Source: Myotis daubentonii (taxonomy: Eukaryota > Chordata > Mammalia > Chiroptera > Vespertilionidae). From it: a stretch of 64,000 bases of DNA. The notes under the pieces are model-generated. The model ran no database searches. It was not told the DNA's origin and saw nothing but the letters and a program-made list of their open reading frames with translations. Location: the NCBI RefSeq assembly GCF_963259705.1, contig NC_081861.1, positions 64,151,623-64,215,622 on the forward strand. Reading direction: 5' to 3'. Made by a program: the position numbers and the translations under genes. Positions 32,701 to 43,695 of the stretch are shown here, in pieces; within the stretch, counting starts at the first letter, position 1, and each line of letters opens with the position of its first letter.

Positions 32701-33236
32701 TTGAAAATGTCCCATGTGCACTTGAGAAGAATGTATAGTCTGTAGTTTTGGGGTGAAATGTTCTGAAGTTGTCAATTAATTCCATTTGATCTACTGAGTC
32801 ATTTAGGATTGCTGTTTCTTAGCTGATTTTTCAGTTAGAGGATTTATCCAGTGGTGTCAGTGGGGTATTAAAGTCCCCTACAATGATTGTATTGCTGTTG
32901 ATCTCTCCCTTGATATCTTCCAGAAGTTTTTTTTATGTATTTGGGTACTCCTGTATTGGGTGCATATATATTTACCAGAGTTATATCCTCTAGAGATAAT
33001 CATCTGATTCTTTTCCTTAATTCTCTCAATGCAGTATACTAGAATGATTGATTTTTGTGGGTTGAATCATCTTTGTATTTAAAGAATTGTTTTCCCTGAT
33101 CATGATATATAATCCTTTTAATATTCTTCTTAATTAATTTGCTAATGTTTAATTGAGAAGTTTTACATCAATATGTACATGAAATATTGGTCTCTGGTTT
33201 TCTTGTAGTTTTTGTGTCTGATTTAGGTATCAGGAT

Positions 33237-33943
33237 TGCTGGGGTGCAACCCCAGCAGGTCCAGGGGTCCCTAAAGGTGTGGACGGAGTCGGAAAAGAAG
33301 GAATGACATGGAGGCAGCGTTCAGTTCATCAACATAGTTGGGTTCTCTCCCCTGGTTCTATCCAGGATCTCCAGCCAGGTTCTGTCCGGGTTCTCTTGCC
33401 ATGTTCTCTCACTAGGGTCTGTCTCCAGGTTCTGTCCAGATTCTCCAGCCATGTTCTCCAGGTTCTCCAGCCAGGCTCGGTCGCCAGGTTCTGTAGCCAG
33501 GTTCTGTGACCAGGTTCTATCCAGCTTCTCCCGCCATGTTCTGTCTAGGTTCTGTGTCCTGTTGTCTTGTTACATCTGTATTTATACCAGTTGATTCCAA
33601 TCCTATCAATCTCTATTCCAAAGGTTAGGGCGTTTCTTATCTCCATTCCAGGGAGTAAAGATTATGTAGCTTAAGCATGATTGTTTGTAGTTAAAGTGAT
33701 TAACTACCCGCCTGGCACTAAGTTAAGGGGTTTTATTCCCTCCCTAACTTCAGGGAAAAATCCCTACCTGGGGAAACAACCTTTCTCGGAGAGGTGACCT
33801 TGGTTAAAACACATAGCGCCAAGAAGGTGAGCAAACATATTAAGAACAGTATGCCATATACGCCAGGTCCCTTGAAACGTATGCTGTGCAGATGTTTCTT
33901 TCCTGCAGCGACTGTGTCAAGCAGCAAGGACTGGCTTCCGGCA
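33237..33943 (-). mobile_element. Solo LTR (ERV2-like), copy 1
   Basis: 707-bp LTR in old L1 sequence, bounded by TG..CA and a perfect 6-bp duplication CAGGAT (33231-33236 and 33944-33949). Six-base duplications are typical of class II (betaretrovirus-like) elements. Sense strand is taken as minus because TATAAATA lies there (33579-33586). A ~14-bp repeat array sits downstream of it at about 33335-33560. No internal retroviral sequence or second LTR adjoins, so it is a solo LTR. Confidence 0.88.
33335..33560. repeat. Variable ~14-bp array in LTR copy 1
   Basis: Imperfect repeats of CCAGGTTCTGT / CCATGTTCTC type, about 15 units of 12-16 bases. The same array is longer or shorter in the other copies. 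Confidence 0.85.
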
Positions 33944-35325
33944 CAGGATATTGCTGACCTCATAAAATTAATTAGATACTGTTTTGCTTCCTTAATTTTT
34001 TGAAAGAATTTTGGGGAAACATGGTGTTAATTTGTTTTTAAAGGTTTTAGAAAATTCACCAGGGAAGCCAGCTGGTCTGAGGCTATTTTGTGTTTGAAGG
34101 TTTGGATTATGGGTGCAATATTCTTATTTGTTATAGGTCTACTCAGAGTTCTATTGGTTCTTGAGTTGGTTTTGGTAGTTTGTAAAAATTTGTTATCTAA
34201 TTTTTGGCGTACAATTATTTGTAGTATTCTCTTATAACATTTTATTGTTGTAAACTTATTATTAATATATTTCTGATTTTAGTAATTTGAGGTTTTTTTC
34301 TTTTTTCTTAGTAAAACTAATGAATGTTTTGCCAATTTTGTTGATCTTTTCAAAGAACCACCTTAAGTTTTGTTGCATTTCTTTATTGTTTTTCTATTCT
34401 CTATTTCATTTATCCCCACTCTAAATTTTATTATGTTTTCCCTTCTTCTAGCTTTGGATTTAGTTTACTTTTTTTCTAGTTATTTAGGTTATGTATAGTT
34501 AGGTTGTTAATTTGAGCTCTTTCTTCTTTTTAAATATATGCATTTAAAGCTATAGATTTCTCTCTTGGCACTGCTTTCACAGAACTCATAAGTTTTTATA
34601 TGTTGTGTTTTTATTTTTATTTGTCTCAAGGTATTTTATAATTTCCTTTATGATTTCCTCTTTGACCCATTGGTTGTTTCTGAGTATGTTCTTTAATTTC
34701 CTCATATTTGTGGATTTTCAAGTTTCTTTTCTGTTGTTGATTTCTAGTTTTATTCCGTTATGATCATAAAATATACTTTGTATGATTTCAAACACTTAAC
34801 ATTTACAGAGTCTGTGTTGTGGCCTAACATATTGTCTACCCTGGGGAATTTTTCATGCATACTTAATAAGAATGTTCTCTGTCTGTTTTTTCTAATACTG
34901 TTCAAGTTCTCTATATCATTATTGATCTTCTGCCTGGTTGTTTTATCCAATATTGAAAGTAGGTTATTAAAGTTTCAAATTATTATTGAAGAATTGTCTG
35001 TTTTCCCCTTCAATTCTGTCAATTTTTGCTTCCTATATTTTGGGGCTTCTTTGTTAGGTTGTACATATACATAATTTTTGGATAATTTGTTGTACATATA
35101 TAATGCCTTTTTTTGTCTTTTAATCTTGTCTGACTTAATGTTTATTTTGCCTGACTAGTTGTCTTTTGGTTACTATTTGAATGGAATACCTTTTTCTACC
35201 TTTTTACTTTCAACCTCTTTGTTTCCTTATATCTGAAATGAGTCTCTGGTAGATAGAATATGGATAGATCCTATTTATTAATCCATTCTGCCAGTCTCTG
35301 TGTTTTAATAGGAGAGTTTAATGCA

Positions 35326-35904
35326 TGTTGGGGTCCAACCCCAGCAGGGCCAGGGGTTCCCAAAGGTGTGGATCGAGTCGGCGAAGAAGGAATGACACGA
35401 GATAGTGTTCAGTTGATCAGCAGCCTAGCCAGGTTCTCTAGCCAGGATCTCCAGCCAAGTTCTGTCTTTATTGTCTTGTTACATCTGTATTTACACCAGT
35501 TGATTTTAATCTTATCCATTCTATTCCAAAGGTTAGGGCCTTTCTTATCTCCATTCCAAGGTTACTCTATTGTTCTATTAAGCCACAAGGAAGTAACTGA
35601 GGAGATTATCCTAAGTAAAGATTATGTAGCAAGCGTGATTGTTTGTAGTTAAAGTGATTAATTACCCACCTGGCACTTAGTTAAGGGGTTTCATTCCCTC
35701 CCTAACTCCAGGGGAAATCCCCACCTGAGGAAACAACCTTTCCCAGAGAGGTGACCTTGGTTAAAACACATAGCGCTAAGAAGGGGAGCAAACCTATTAA
35801 GAACAGTATGCCATATACGCCAGGTCCCTTGAAACATATGCTGTGCAGATGTTTCTTCCCTGCAGTGACTGTGTCAAGCAGCAAGGGTGAATCGGCTTCT
35901 GGCA
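35326..35904 (-). mobile_element. Solo LTR (ERV2-like), copy 2
   Basis: 579-bp copy bounded by TGTTGGGGTC..CTTCTGGCA with a perfect 6-bp duplication AATGCA (35320-35325 and 35905-35910). The repeat array is reduced to about four units (35415-35465), accounting for most of the length difference. The TATA box equivalent reads TGTAAATA on the minus strand (35488-35495), a probable promoter-weakening change. Carries a segment (ctattgttctattaagccac near 35568) missing from copies 1 and 3. Confidence 0.88.
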
Positions 35905-37290
35905 AATGCATTTAGATTTAATTTGATTAATGATAAAGTAGTATTTATTTCTGTAATTTAATGTTGTTGTTTTTTTTTACTTGTCTTATATGTTTTTATT
36001 CTTCAGTTTCTCCATTACTGACTTTCTTGGTATTTAGTTTATTTTTAATAGTGTACCATTTTCATTTCCTTTTCCCCCTTTTCTGTATATTTTTAGTTAT
36101 TCTCCTAGTGGTTACCTTGGGGCCTATAATTAGCAACTTAAATTTGGAACAAACTAGTTTGAATAATACCACCCTGATTTCAATACTATAAAGACACTGT
36201 CCCTGTACATCTCATTTTGTTCAGACATTGTTTTCCTGATTTCATTTAGTTCTTTTAATAGTTTTGTTTAGTTCACAAAACATATTTAAGACAGTTGATT
36301 TAGCAACTTTGACTAATATTTTCAGTGTCTGGATATCCGTGGGGGCGATGGTTTCTGTCAAATTATTTTTTCCCTGTGAATGGGCCATTCTTTCATGTTT
36401 CTTTGTCTGTTTTGTGAATTTTTGTTGAGACCAGAACATTCTGTGTATTATCTTGTGGTAACTCTGGAAATTCTCTCATTGTAATTCTCTTACTTCTAAC
36501 GGATTGCTGGGGTTTTTGTTTGTTGAGGGCTAGAACCATCCTTTAATTATTTTTTGAAATATTTTTGCAAAGTGTGTATCTTTGCTATCTGTGGTCACTG
36601 ACGTTTCTCTTTCATTGTCTTTGCAGTGATCTGACAAAAGTTTCTTCAAATGTCTGGCTTCCAATAGGGTTGAAAAAGGGTTCTTGTGTCTTTAAATTCC
36701 TTTGTAACTGGAAAGTGCATTAGCCCTTTGGTATTGAAATAATGGTTGACTTCTGTACCAGAGCCTCCGTGATTAAAGCAGAAATCAGCAATCAAATTAC
36801 AAAATTCATATCTCTGGTGGGCAATGTTTTCATTGCCCATCCTGACTCTAGCAGGTTGTATCAAGAACATGGGCTGCAATTGCACAGCTGCCTGCAGTGG
36901 TGTTGGTAGGGGATTGGAGGGAGGATGGTAGCTGGTACCAGTAAATGCTGGGAGCTGGTCCATCCTTGCTGCTTGACACAGTCACTGCAGGGAAGAAACA
37001 TCTGCACAGCATATGTTTCAAGGGACCTGGCGTATATGGCATACTGTTCTTAATATGTTTACTCACCTTCTTGGCGCTATGTGTTTTAACCAAGGTCACC
37101 TCTCCGAGAAAGGTTGTTTCCCCAGGTAGGGGTTTTCCCCTGAAGTTAGGGAGGGAATAAAACCCCTTAACTAAGTGCCAGGTGGGTAGTTAACCACTTT
37201 AACTACGAACAATCATGCTTAAGCTACATAATCTTTACTCCCTGGAATGGAGATAAGAAACGCCCTAACCTTTGGAAAGAGATTGATAGG

Positions 37291-37313
37291 ATTGGAATCA
37301 ACTGGTATAAATA
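37291..37313 (+). promoter_or_regulatory. LTR core promoter (CCAAT-like and TATA)
   Basis: ATTGG (37291-37295, inverted CCAAT) lies just upstream of TATAAATA (37306-37313). The same TATA is present in copy 1 and altered in copy 2. Transcription would start within or just before the repeat array. Confidence 0.6.
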
Positions 37314-37324
37314 CAGATGTAACA

Positions 37325-37560
37325 AGACAACAGGACACAGAACCTAGAGAGAGAACCTAGCAAGATAACCTGGCTACAGAACCTGGATAGAACATGGCAA
37401 GAGAACCTGACTAGAACCTGGTGACTGAACCTGGCTGGAGAACCTGGACAGAACCTGGCTGGAGAACCTGGAGAACCTAGCAAGAGAACATGGACACAGA
37501 ACTTGGCTGGAGATCCTGACCAGAACTTGGCTAGAGATCCTGGCTAGGCTGCTGATCAAC
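37325..37560. repeat. Variable ~14-bp array in LTR copy 3
   Basis: Units of AGAACCTGGCTGG / AGAACATGGCAAG type, about 16, immediately downstream of the TATA box in the sense direction. Confidence 0.85.
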
Positions 37561-37653
37561 TGAACGCTGTCTCTGTGTCATTCCTTCTTCGCCGGCTCCG
37601 TCCACACCTTTGGGGACCCCTGGACCTGCTGGGGTTGGACCCCGGCAAGTAAG

Positions 37654-38390
37654 GGCTAAAATTGCCTGAAATTTACCATCTTCTTCATCAAGCTCTTCCC
37701 TGGATGTTGCAAGTGTTATAATAGATTCAGAGTTCCAAAATAATAGCTTTAGATAGTTCCTGCCAGTTCATTTGTTGTTTCTGTGACAGGATGGATTCCT
37801 GGAATATCCTACTCTACCATCTTTCCTCACATCACTCATGAATTGTTTTTTGTGTCCATTTTTTATTTGATTGTTAGTAAGTTTGTTATGAATTTTTAAA
37901 AGCTCAATACATAAAGGGCATTGAGCCTTTGTCTGAACTATTTTTCTATTTGCCCTTTAATTTTGTTGTTACTAATATATATTGTATATATGTTTTGAAA
38001 TACATTGATTTTTTTCTTTGATAATTAAAAAGTCCTTCCCCCTTTTCAAGATCAGTAACTTAATAACCTATATTTTTTTCTAAATGCTATGATTTCATTT
38101 TTCATATTGCATTTTGTAAACCATGTGGAAAATATTTGGATATATGATGTATGGTAAGGATCTAACCTGATTTCTTTTTAAATTGTGAGCTAAAGTTCCC
38201 AACACCTTCTGTTTAGTAGCCTTCATTTTACTAAATGATTGTGAATATTTCCTTTTATCATAAATTAAATTGATATTCCAGTGTTTTAGTCTGGCCTATA
38301 AATTATATTCTAATAGTATGCCAGCCAATTCCTTCACCTATACACCTTCATTTCAAAACTTTACATTTGTGGTAGATTTTATTGTTCTAA
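37654..38390 (-). mobile_element. Old L1 fragments (minus)
   Basis: 37654-37830 continues the 5' region of an old reversed L1 (CTACTCTACCATCTTTCCTC). 37840-38390 is a separate diverged piece of ORF2 C-terminal sequence (CCCAACACCTTCTGTTTAGT.., corresponding to the L1 'cagcaccatttattaaa' block). Confidence 0.6.
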
Positions 38391-38394
38391 ATCT

Positions 38395-38830
38395 TTATTG
38401 CATCCCCAGCAATAAGATTATTCACATCTTTTGCTATGAAATTTGAAGTGCCCTCCCACTCTGATTCTTGGCTTGGCCATGTGACTTGATTTGGCCATTG
38501 TGATTTTAGGACATGTGAGACACTTAAAAAGTGTTTCCAGCATTTGGCTTGTTTTCTTTCAGTTCTGGGACTACCATGCAGGGCATACCTAGGTTATTCT
38601 GCTAGACAGAGGAGGATGAAAGACATAGAGAGGAACTGCCTCAGTCTAGGTTACCTAGACCTTAGTCAACCTCCAGATGTTGAAAAAATCCTAGTCAATA
38701 TCCGTAAAGCTAAATATCCTGGACTATACTAGATCAGCCAGTCCCTAAGTGATTCACAAACACCTGAGCTAAATAAATGTCAGTAAGTTTTTTGTGTGGT
38801 TGTTTATTATTTAGCAATAACTAACCAATT
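38395..38830 (+). mobile_element. MLT1-like MaLR LTR
   Basis: Landmarks of ancient MaLR LTRs in order: CTTGGCTTGGCCATGTGACT (38467-38486), TTGATTTGGCCATTGTGATT, CCTGAGCTAAATAAATG near the polyadenylation region, TTTATTATTTAGCAATAACT at the end. Highly diverged. Confidence 0.75.
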
Positions 38831-38835
38831 TAATA

Positions 38836-39666
38836 ATATATTTTAATGTATGACAGGATGTCAACGCATTTTATTTATTTACTAATTTGCAAAGGTATTT
38901 TGTAGCTATTCTTGGCTGTTTATCCTGGTTTGCTTAAGAATGTAACTATTTGTGTTCATGTCTTATCTTTCACTTTGACTCTAAGATATTTTTGAAAGCA
39001 GAGTGGCAAAGGCTAAGACCAAAGGTAGTTAGCATATTAATGCGATATTCAGCAGGGGTGAAAATCAGCATAATATTGCCCTGCTGTTGGCCAAATGGCT
39101 CAAGGCATTTCCCTAACCTGATAATTCTTTTACTGTTTACCAAACTTTACCTTTGATATGCCTGTACTTATTCTTAAAGGGCAAATGTTTATTCAAGTGA
39201 ATAAAAGCAGACAGACTGAGTTTTCAGGGAGCTTCTCCACTGGAGGGAAGTTTTCTGCCTGGCCCCCATGACTTCTAAATTCATATTTCTTGTCTAGTGT
39301 TTTCATTTGTGCAAGGTGCCTTCTTCAGATCCTGAACCCTAGCCACAAAAGGATGCGGCTCCACAGCAGAGACCAATTGGTTCATTTTTAGTAGTATCCA
39401 TCACAATATCTATGCTCATAATGATACTCGCTATCTAGTCATTTGCTGAATTAAACCGAATAACTGCAAATCAAGTTCCAGAAGCACATAGTGAATCCCT
39501 ACATTACTATTTACTTCATTACCTATAATGATATTTAGAATGTTTGGTGATATATAGATGCAGCCTATATTTAGCTGAGTTTAATTTTATTCTGTCGTCT
39601 CTTCTCCATCATAGCAGTGGCTATTATAATTTATATCAAATGGTATGTGCTACATTGGATTATATA
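38836..39666. other. Unassigned sequence
   Basis: No recognised repeat or gene in these ~830 bases. Confidence 0.35.
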
Positions 39667-39670
39667 GTAT

Positions 39671-40151
39671 TGAAAGGACAAAGCAGAAATGAACTCTCCT
39701 CCACTTTATCTTGTAGGGCTGGGCCCTCAGCCTAAACCCCCTCCCCTTTCTGAGAGTGACCACAGGAATGCCAGTAATATCCTAACTCCCCCAGCCACCA
39801 CCTGACTGGACCAATGAAGCTCCAGGAACGCAGCTAAGGTCCTAATAAGGCTATAGTGGGGACGGCTCAAACCTCAGAATGTGTTGGTCACTTCCTGACC
39901 TTTGTGCTGTAAAACCCTGCTGAAAAACCCTGACCAGAGTGACCAATCTCTGTAACTTACGTCACTTACCCAAGCCCACCCAAATGACTAGCCCTATATA
40001 ACCTTTGTTCTCTTGGGACTCGGGGCTCTCTCGCATCCAGTAATGGAGGCAGAGGGGGCCAAGCTGGCTTGAATAAAAGACTCTCTGCTTTTGCATTAGA
40101 TTTGGGGCTCCCTGGTGGATCTTTGGGAGGTCTTGAAATCTGGGCATAACA
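39671..40151 (+). mobile_element. Solo LTR, gammaretrovirus-like (ERV1)
   Basis: 481 bp from TGAAAGGACAAAGCAG to GGGCATAACA, with a perfect 4-bp duplication GTAT (39667-39670 and 40152-40155), the ERV1 pattern. TATATAA at 39995-40001, CTCGGGGCTCTCTC downstream (likely R start) and AATAAA at 40072-40077 are all in place. No PBS or internal sequence follows. Core promoter and poly(A) signals look intact. Confidence 0.88.
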
Positions 40152-40552
40152 GTATTCATAATATAGGAGCTATGTAACTAGTTTTCATTTCTCTGTTTTT
40201 CAATTTTACTTTAGCTTACTTCTCCAAATTACTCTGGCATCTCCCTTAATTTTCTTATTTTTATTCCAAGAAACTAAGTAATATTTGGATATATATATAT
40301 ATATGAAGATATTTGAAGTAGGTGGACAACACTGATTCAGCTCAGTAAGAATGTTTGCAGATTTTTCATGGGGTTTTAGTGGCCTCAAATGTAATGCTCT
40401 AGTATAATGATAAAGTAGATTCATTATCCATAATATATGAATTGAATTTCAAAATTGCTTGGCTTTTGATTTTTGCTTGAAGAAAAGAAAAAGTAGGCCA
40501 GAATATCAGAGCCTGGTGCATATATGATCAATGTAATGCAAATAATTTTCTT

Positions 40553-40572
40553 CTTTCTCTCTCTCTCTCTTT

Positions 40573-40648
<76 letters not shown>

Positions 40649-40789
40649 TTGAGAGATTGATTTGTTGTTCCACTTATTTACGCATTCCATGGTTGATTCT
40701 TGTATGTGCACCGACCGGGTGTCAAACCCACAACCTTTGAGTATCTGGAGGATGCTCTAACCAACTGGACTACCCGGCCAGGGTACAAT
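40553..40789 (-). mobile_element. Ves-type SINE with expanded (CTTT)n
   Basis: Minus-strand copy (plus-strand end CTACCCGGCCAGGGT). Flanking TAATTTTCTT at 40543-40552 and 40790-40799. On the plus strand its purine-rich tail has expanded to ~20 CTTT units (40571-40648). Confidence 0.92.
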
Positions 40790-40799
40790 TAATTTTCTT

Positions 40800-41900
40800 G
40801 AGTGGGAATATATTTTTAATATTTATATCAGGATTTTCTGGATCCATTTTCCACTTAATATTTATCCCGCTGGAGGTCTTATTACTGGTACTTATCTTTT
40901 GGTGTACCTTTCTCTCTTTCCATCTGTTTGTGGGGCATTTTAATTGCCTCTACAGATCTCCACTACAGCTAAATATTTTCCAATGCAGCCCATGATAAAT
41001 GGATCTGCTATTGTGTTTAATCATTTCCATTAAATATTATAGTAAAACTGAATTATGATTTTAAATTAAATTAAAGAATAATATATTACATTGGTTTTCA
41101 TTTAGAAAATCTCATTAATTTATGTTTGCACTTAATAAAACTAACCTCTTAAATCATTTGTCCAAAGTTTAAAAAACATGTTTCCCAGAAAACAAAGTAG
41201 TTAGAAAAAGATAACTAAATTGCTGTTGTGATGACAGCACTTTCAAGACCTTCTAGACATGTTTTAGGATGTGTGAGAAACATGTAACTTCCCTAATTTT
41301 CATTCTGTCAAGCTTTTCTCATGACCTTGTGCAGGTTATATGACCTTGTCCAAGTCTCTTAACATCTGTGAACATCTGCTTTTTAAAGTTTTTATCTTAC
41401 AAATTCATCATCTTATTCTGTACATGGTAAAGCAAGGTAGCTATAGTACTTTAATAATGATTCTCCTGGGATATTTGCAATATAATTGTTATAAAAGCAT
41501 ATATTAACATAGAGTCAATATGCCACTCTGCTTCCATCTTTTGAGCCATACACATATAGCTGACTCTGGGTTATGAATGCAAATAGTATCTCAAAATTAT
41601 CTATATCCAACTGGTGTATGTGGTGAAATGAAGGTGCCTATAGCACAGGGCCTATTATACAAATAGTCAGTAAACACTTATTGTATTAAAATGCTCTCCA
41701 ATAAGAAAGCATGTATCTATTGTTTGTTAATAATATAAATCTCCTGAGGCAAAGACATCTCTAGGTAAAAAAGATCTTGTATTTTCACTTGGAGCTGAAA
41801 AGATAGCCTGTGAAGACAACTGCACACAAGCAAATCCAATGATGATGACTGAAATAGTTGAAGGAAATCCTTTTATTAAGGCTCCTACAAATTTGGCCAT
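40800..41900. other. Mostly unassigned, MIR traces
   Basis: No gene. ATGACCTTGTCCAAGTCTCT (41340-41359) resembles MIR core, and GCACAGGGCCTATTATACAA..TAGTCAGTAAACACTTATTG (41644-41684) resembles a MIR 3' end. The two may belong to one split or two separate elements. Confidence 0.4.
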
Positions 41901-41911
41901 GACATTAATTT

Positions 41912-42123
41912 CTTTCTTTCTTTATTGATTAAGGTATTACATGTGTGTCCTTATCCCCCCCCATTTCTCAAACCTCAGAGGGAAGGTAAGGGAGGGTGGA
42001 GTAAGGGGGAGAGATCAATCAAAGGACTTGTATGCATGCATATAAGCATAACCAATGGACACAGACACCAGGGGGGTGAGGGCAAGAGCGGGTGGGGGGT
42101 TGGTGGGGCAATGGGGGGATAAG
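41912..42123 (-). mobile_element. L1 3' end with internal inversion
   Basis: Flanked by GACATTAATTT (41901-41911 and 42124-42134). The left part (41912-41962) is the L1 3' terminus on the minus strand (CTTTATTGATTAAGGTATTA). The right part (41963-42123) is the upstream 3' UTR on the plus strand (GGACTTGTATGCATGCATAT). The two arms overlap by ~16 bases of AATGGGGGGATAAGGA. This is the structure expected from twin priming. Confidence 0.88.
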
Positions 42124-42134
42124 GACATTAATTT

Positions 42135-43695
42135 TTAAAAGACCAACAGGATTTCCTTTTCTTTCTCTTTCCAAAATGGTTGCATGCCGAGAGCACAAAC
42201 GATTGCAATTTTCCATGACTCCCTTCACCTGCCCCCACATCTACCCATATCCTCCAACCACTCACTTTAGTTCTCTTTTCATTATTGATGCTGAATAATA
42301 TACTCTACCCACTTTTAAAATTTTTTGGTGGAAGGAGAAAATCTAACACTCAGGCCAGGTCCTAATGTTTTGATAGAAAAGAATGGGTCCGAATCAAGAG
42401 TTGGCCAATAGGAGACACTGACCAAATACCCAGACCGGGGAATGAGGAAGTAGAGTTCTGATCCAAAAGAAAAGTAACAAGTCAAATCGAGGGACAAAAT
42501 AGTGTTCACTATGGATGTCAGACTAGAGAGCAACTCTATTGAATGGGCGCTTTTCCTCTGTTCCTATGCTCTTAAGACTTTTGCCTCCTTTTATGAGCTT
42601 TGAGGACCCGTGACCCCACTTCTGAGTTGATGTTCAGTAAAAAGCAGATGTGGTGCTCTACATAAGGGCTGCAACTGGACGCTGGGCCTCTGGTATCAGG
42701 TGACAATCCTGGAGGCTTGGAGACAAGTACAGAGGCCAACAGACTGTTAGAATGACCTATTCTGACTTCATGCTTCTTGGGCTTCTACTACTTCGCCTTT
42801 CTTACTTGAACACATTTTATATGAAGAGTGAACAATATAGAAGATTTTCAATGGTGGAGAAAGTTAAGGTTGTTTTTTTCTGTATTTGGGCAGATAGTCT
42901 GCATATGGGATACTCCATAATGACTAAAGCCTAACTTGGTGAAAAAATTCCTTCAGATGTTCATGAAGACAATGCTGCTGAACGGTCCTTCTCAGAGTGA
43001 ATGTGTCAGACATCACAGACACCACAGCAGCGTTGCACAGCTTTCCTGGGAATGTGCTCTAAAAATAGCAGCATGTTCTGTGTGTGATAATTGTTGAATT
43101 CAGCATAATCTTCAGAAATTTAGATAAGGCATACCTGGCAAAAGAAAGAACAAAAGGAAAGAGTGGTAATGAGAAGAACCCTTTCTCTTATGGCCAGTGA
43201 TCAAGACAATTCCTACTTTATTCATTAACATGAACATTTCTGAAATAATACCTTTTCCCTTTCAAAAAAGTAGATTTTCCCCCTTACATATCAATTTGTC
43301 CAGTGTAGGGACACATCCGTGTGATACTAAATTACATGCATAAGAAGTTAAAATTCTTCTCCATTACCCAGTGTTTGGCCCATGTAACACCAAGTCCTTC
43401 TATTTGATCATACCCGGGTCATGCTCCACTGCCTTCCATACCCTGCTCCTCCCGGTTGCTGAGGCTGCTGCAGGACTGGGGTGCCAGTTGGCCTTATTGA
43501 CATCACTTTCATTTCCTACCTTAGCAAAGGAGCAAAGGGCTGAGGATGCTTGTCACAAGAACTTTTGGCGTCCCTCTGGTGTGTGCTTCTCCCAAACACT
43601 GTACAAGTCTCCTTGGGGCAATGAGGAAAGAAAACATTATGTCATCTCTGAATCCTGCTGGGTCAGAATTGGGTTAATTTAAATGAATGAGAATA
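42135..43695. other. Unassigned sequence
   Basis: About 1.5 kb with no recognised repeat. A 103-codon frame at 43371-43682 (+) is without recognisable domain. Confidence 0.35.

Larger units (their letters stand above)
26738..32992 (-). mobile_element. Younger L1 (minus), carrying a HAL1 insertion
   Basis: Reads leftward: 5'-truncated in the endonuclease domain near 32990, then RT, C-terminal domain, 3' UTR and poly(A) at ~26738. A 22-bp duplication with two mismatches, GAGATAAT..TGATTCTTTT, lies at 26716-26737 and 32993-33014 and is old-L1 sequence. Excluding the 2.4-kb insertion at 27693-30096, about 3.8 kb of L1 was inserted. The 3' UTR is of the L1 type seen at 12437-12945. Confidence 0.9.
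26984..32992 (-). pseudogene. L1 ORF2 remnants (EN-RT-C terminus)
   Basis: ORF2p normally nicks target DNA (endonuclease) and reverse-transcribes L1 RNA. Here the frame is broken into pieces: 32552-32785 keeps the end of the endonuclease (FFSSAHGTFSKIDHILEHRQ, IFSDHNGIKLE); 31200-31520 holds the RT core with [15 protein letters not shown]; 30088-30669 holds the post-RT region ([15 protein letters not shown]); 26984-27678 contains the C terminus in several frames. Multiple stops, frameshifts, the HAL1 insertion and a filler at 27231-27340 make it inactive. Confidence 0.88.
25985..36945 (-). mobile_element. Old L1 (minus) spread over 11 kb
   Basis: Successive pieces of one reversed L1 appear in order: RT palm with the reversed FADD-motif region at 26398-26420, RT continuing at 33015-33236 and 33950-34150, EN/linker at 34150-35319, and 5' region at 35911-36945. 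Three younger insertions separate them: an L1 (26738-32992) and LTRs (33237-33943, 35326-35904). Each is flanked by duplicated old-L1 sequence, which shows the pieces were once contiguous. A further LTR lies at 36946-37647. Confidence 0.75.
36946..37647 (+). mobile_element. Solo LTR (ERV2-like), copy 3
   Basis: 702-bp copy in the opposite orientation to copies 1 and 2. Starts TGCTGGGAGC, ends GGACCCCGGCA; flanks AGTAAA (36940-36945) and AGTAAG (37648-37653), one mismatch in six. No primer-binding site follows the LTR. Order in sense: U3 with AATAAAACC block, TATA, array (37325-37560), then GTCATTCCTTCTTCGCCGGC and the 3' end. Confidence 0.88.

Noticed and set aside
36646..36963. 105-codon minus-strand frame next to LTR copy 3
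   Set aside because: Spans old L1 5' sequence and the LTR edge; no family resemblance and it is cut by the LTR boundary.
43371..43682. 103-codon frame, possible exon
   Set aside because: No recognisable protein family, no convincing splice sites and no neighbouring exon.
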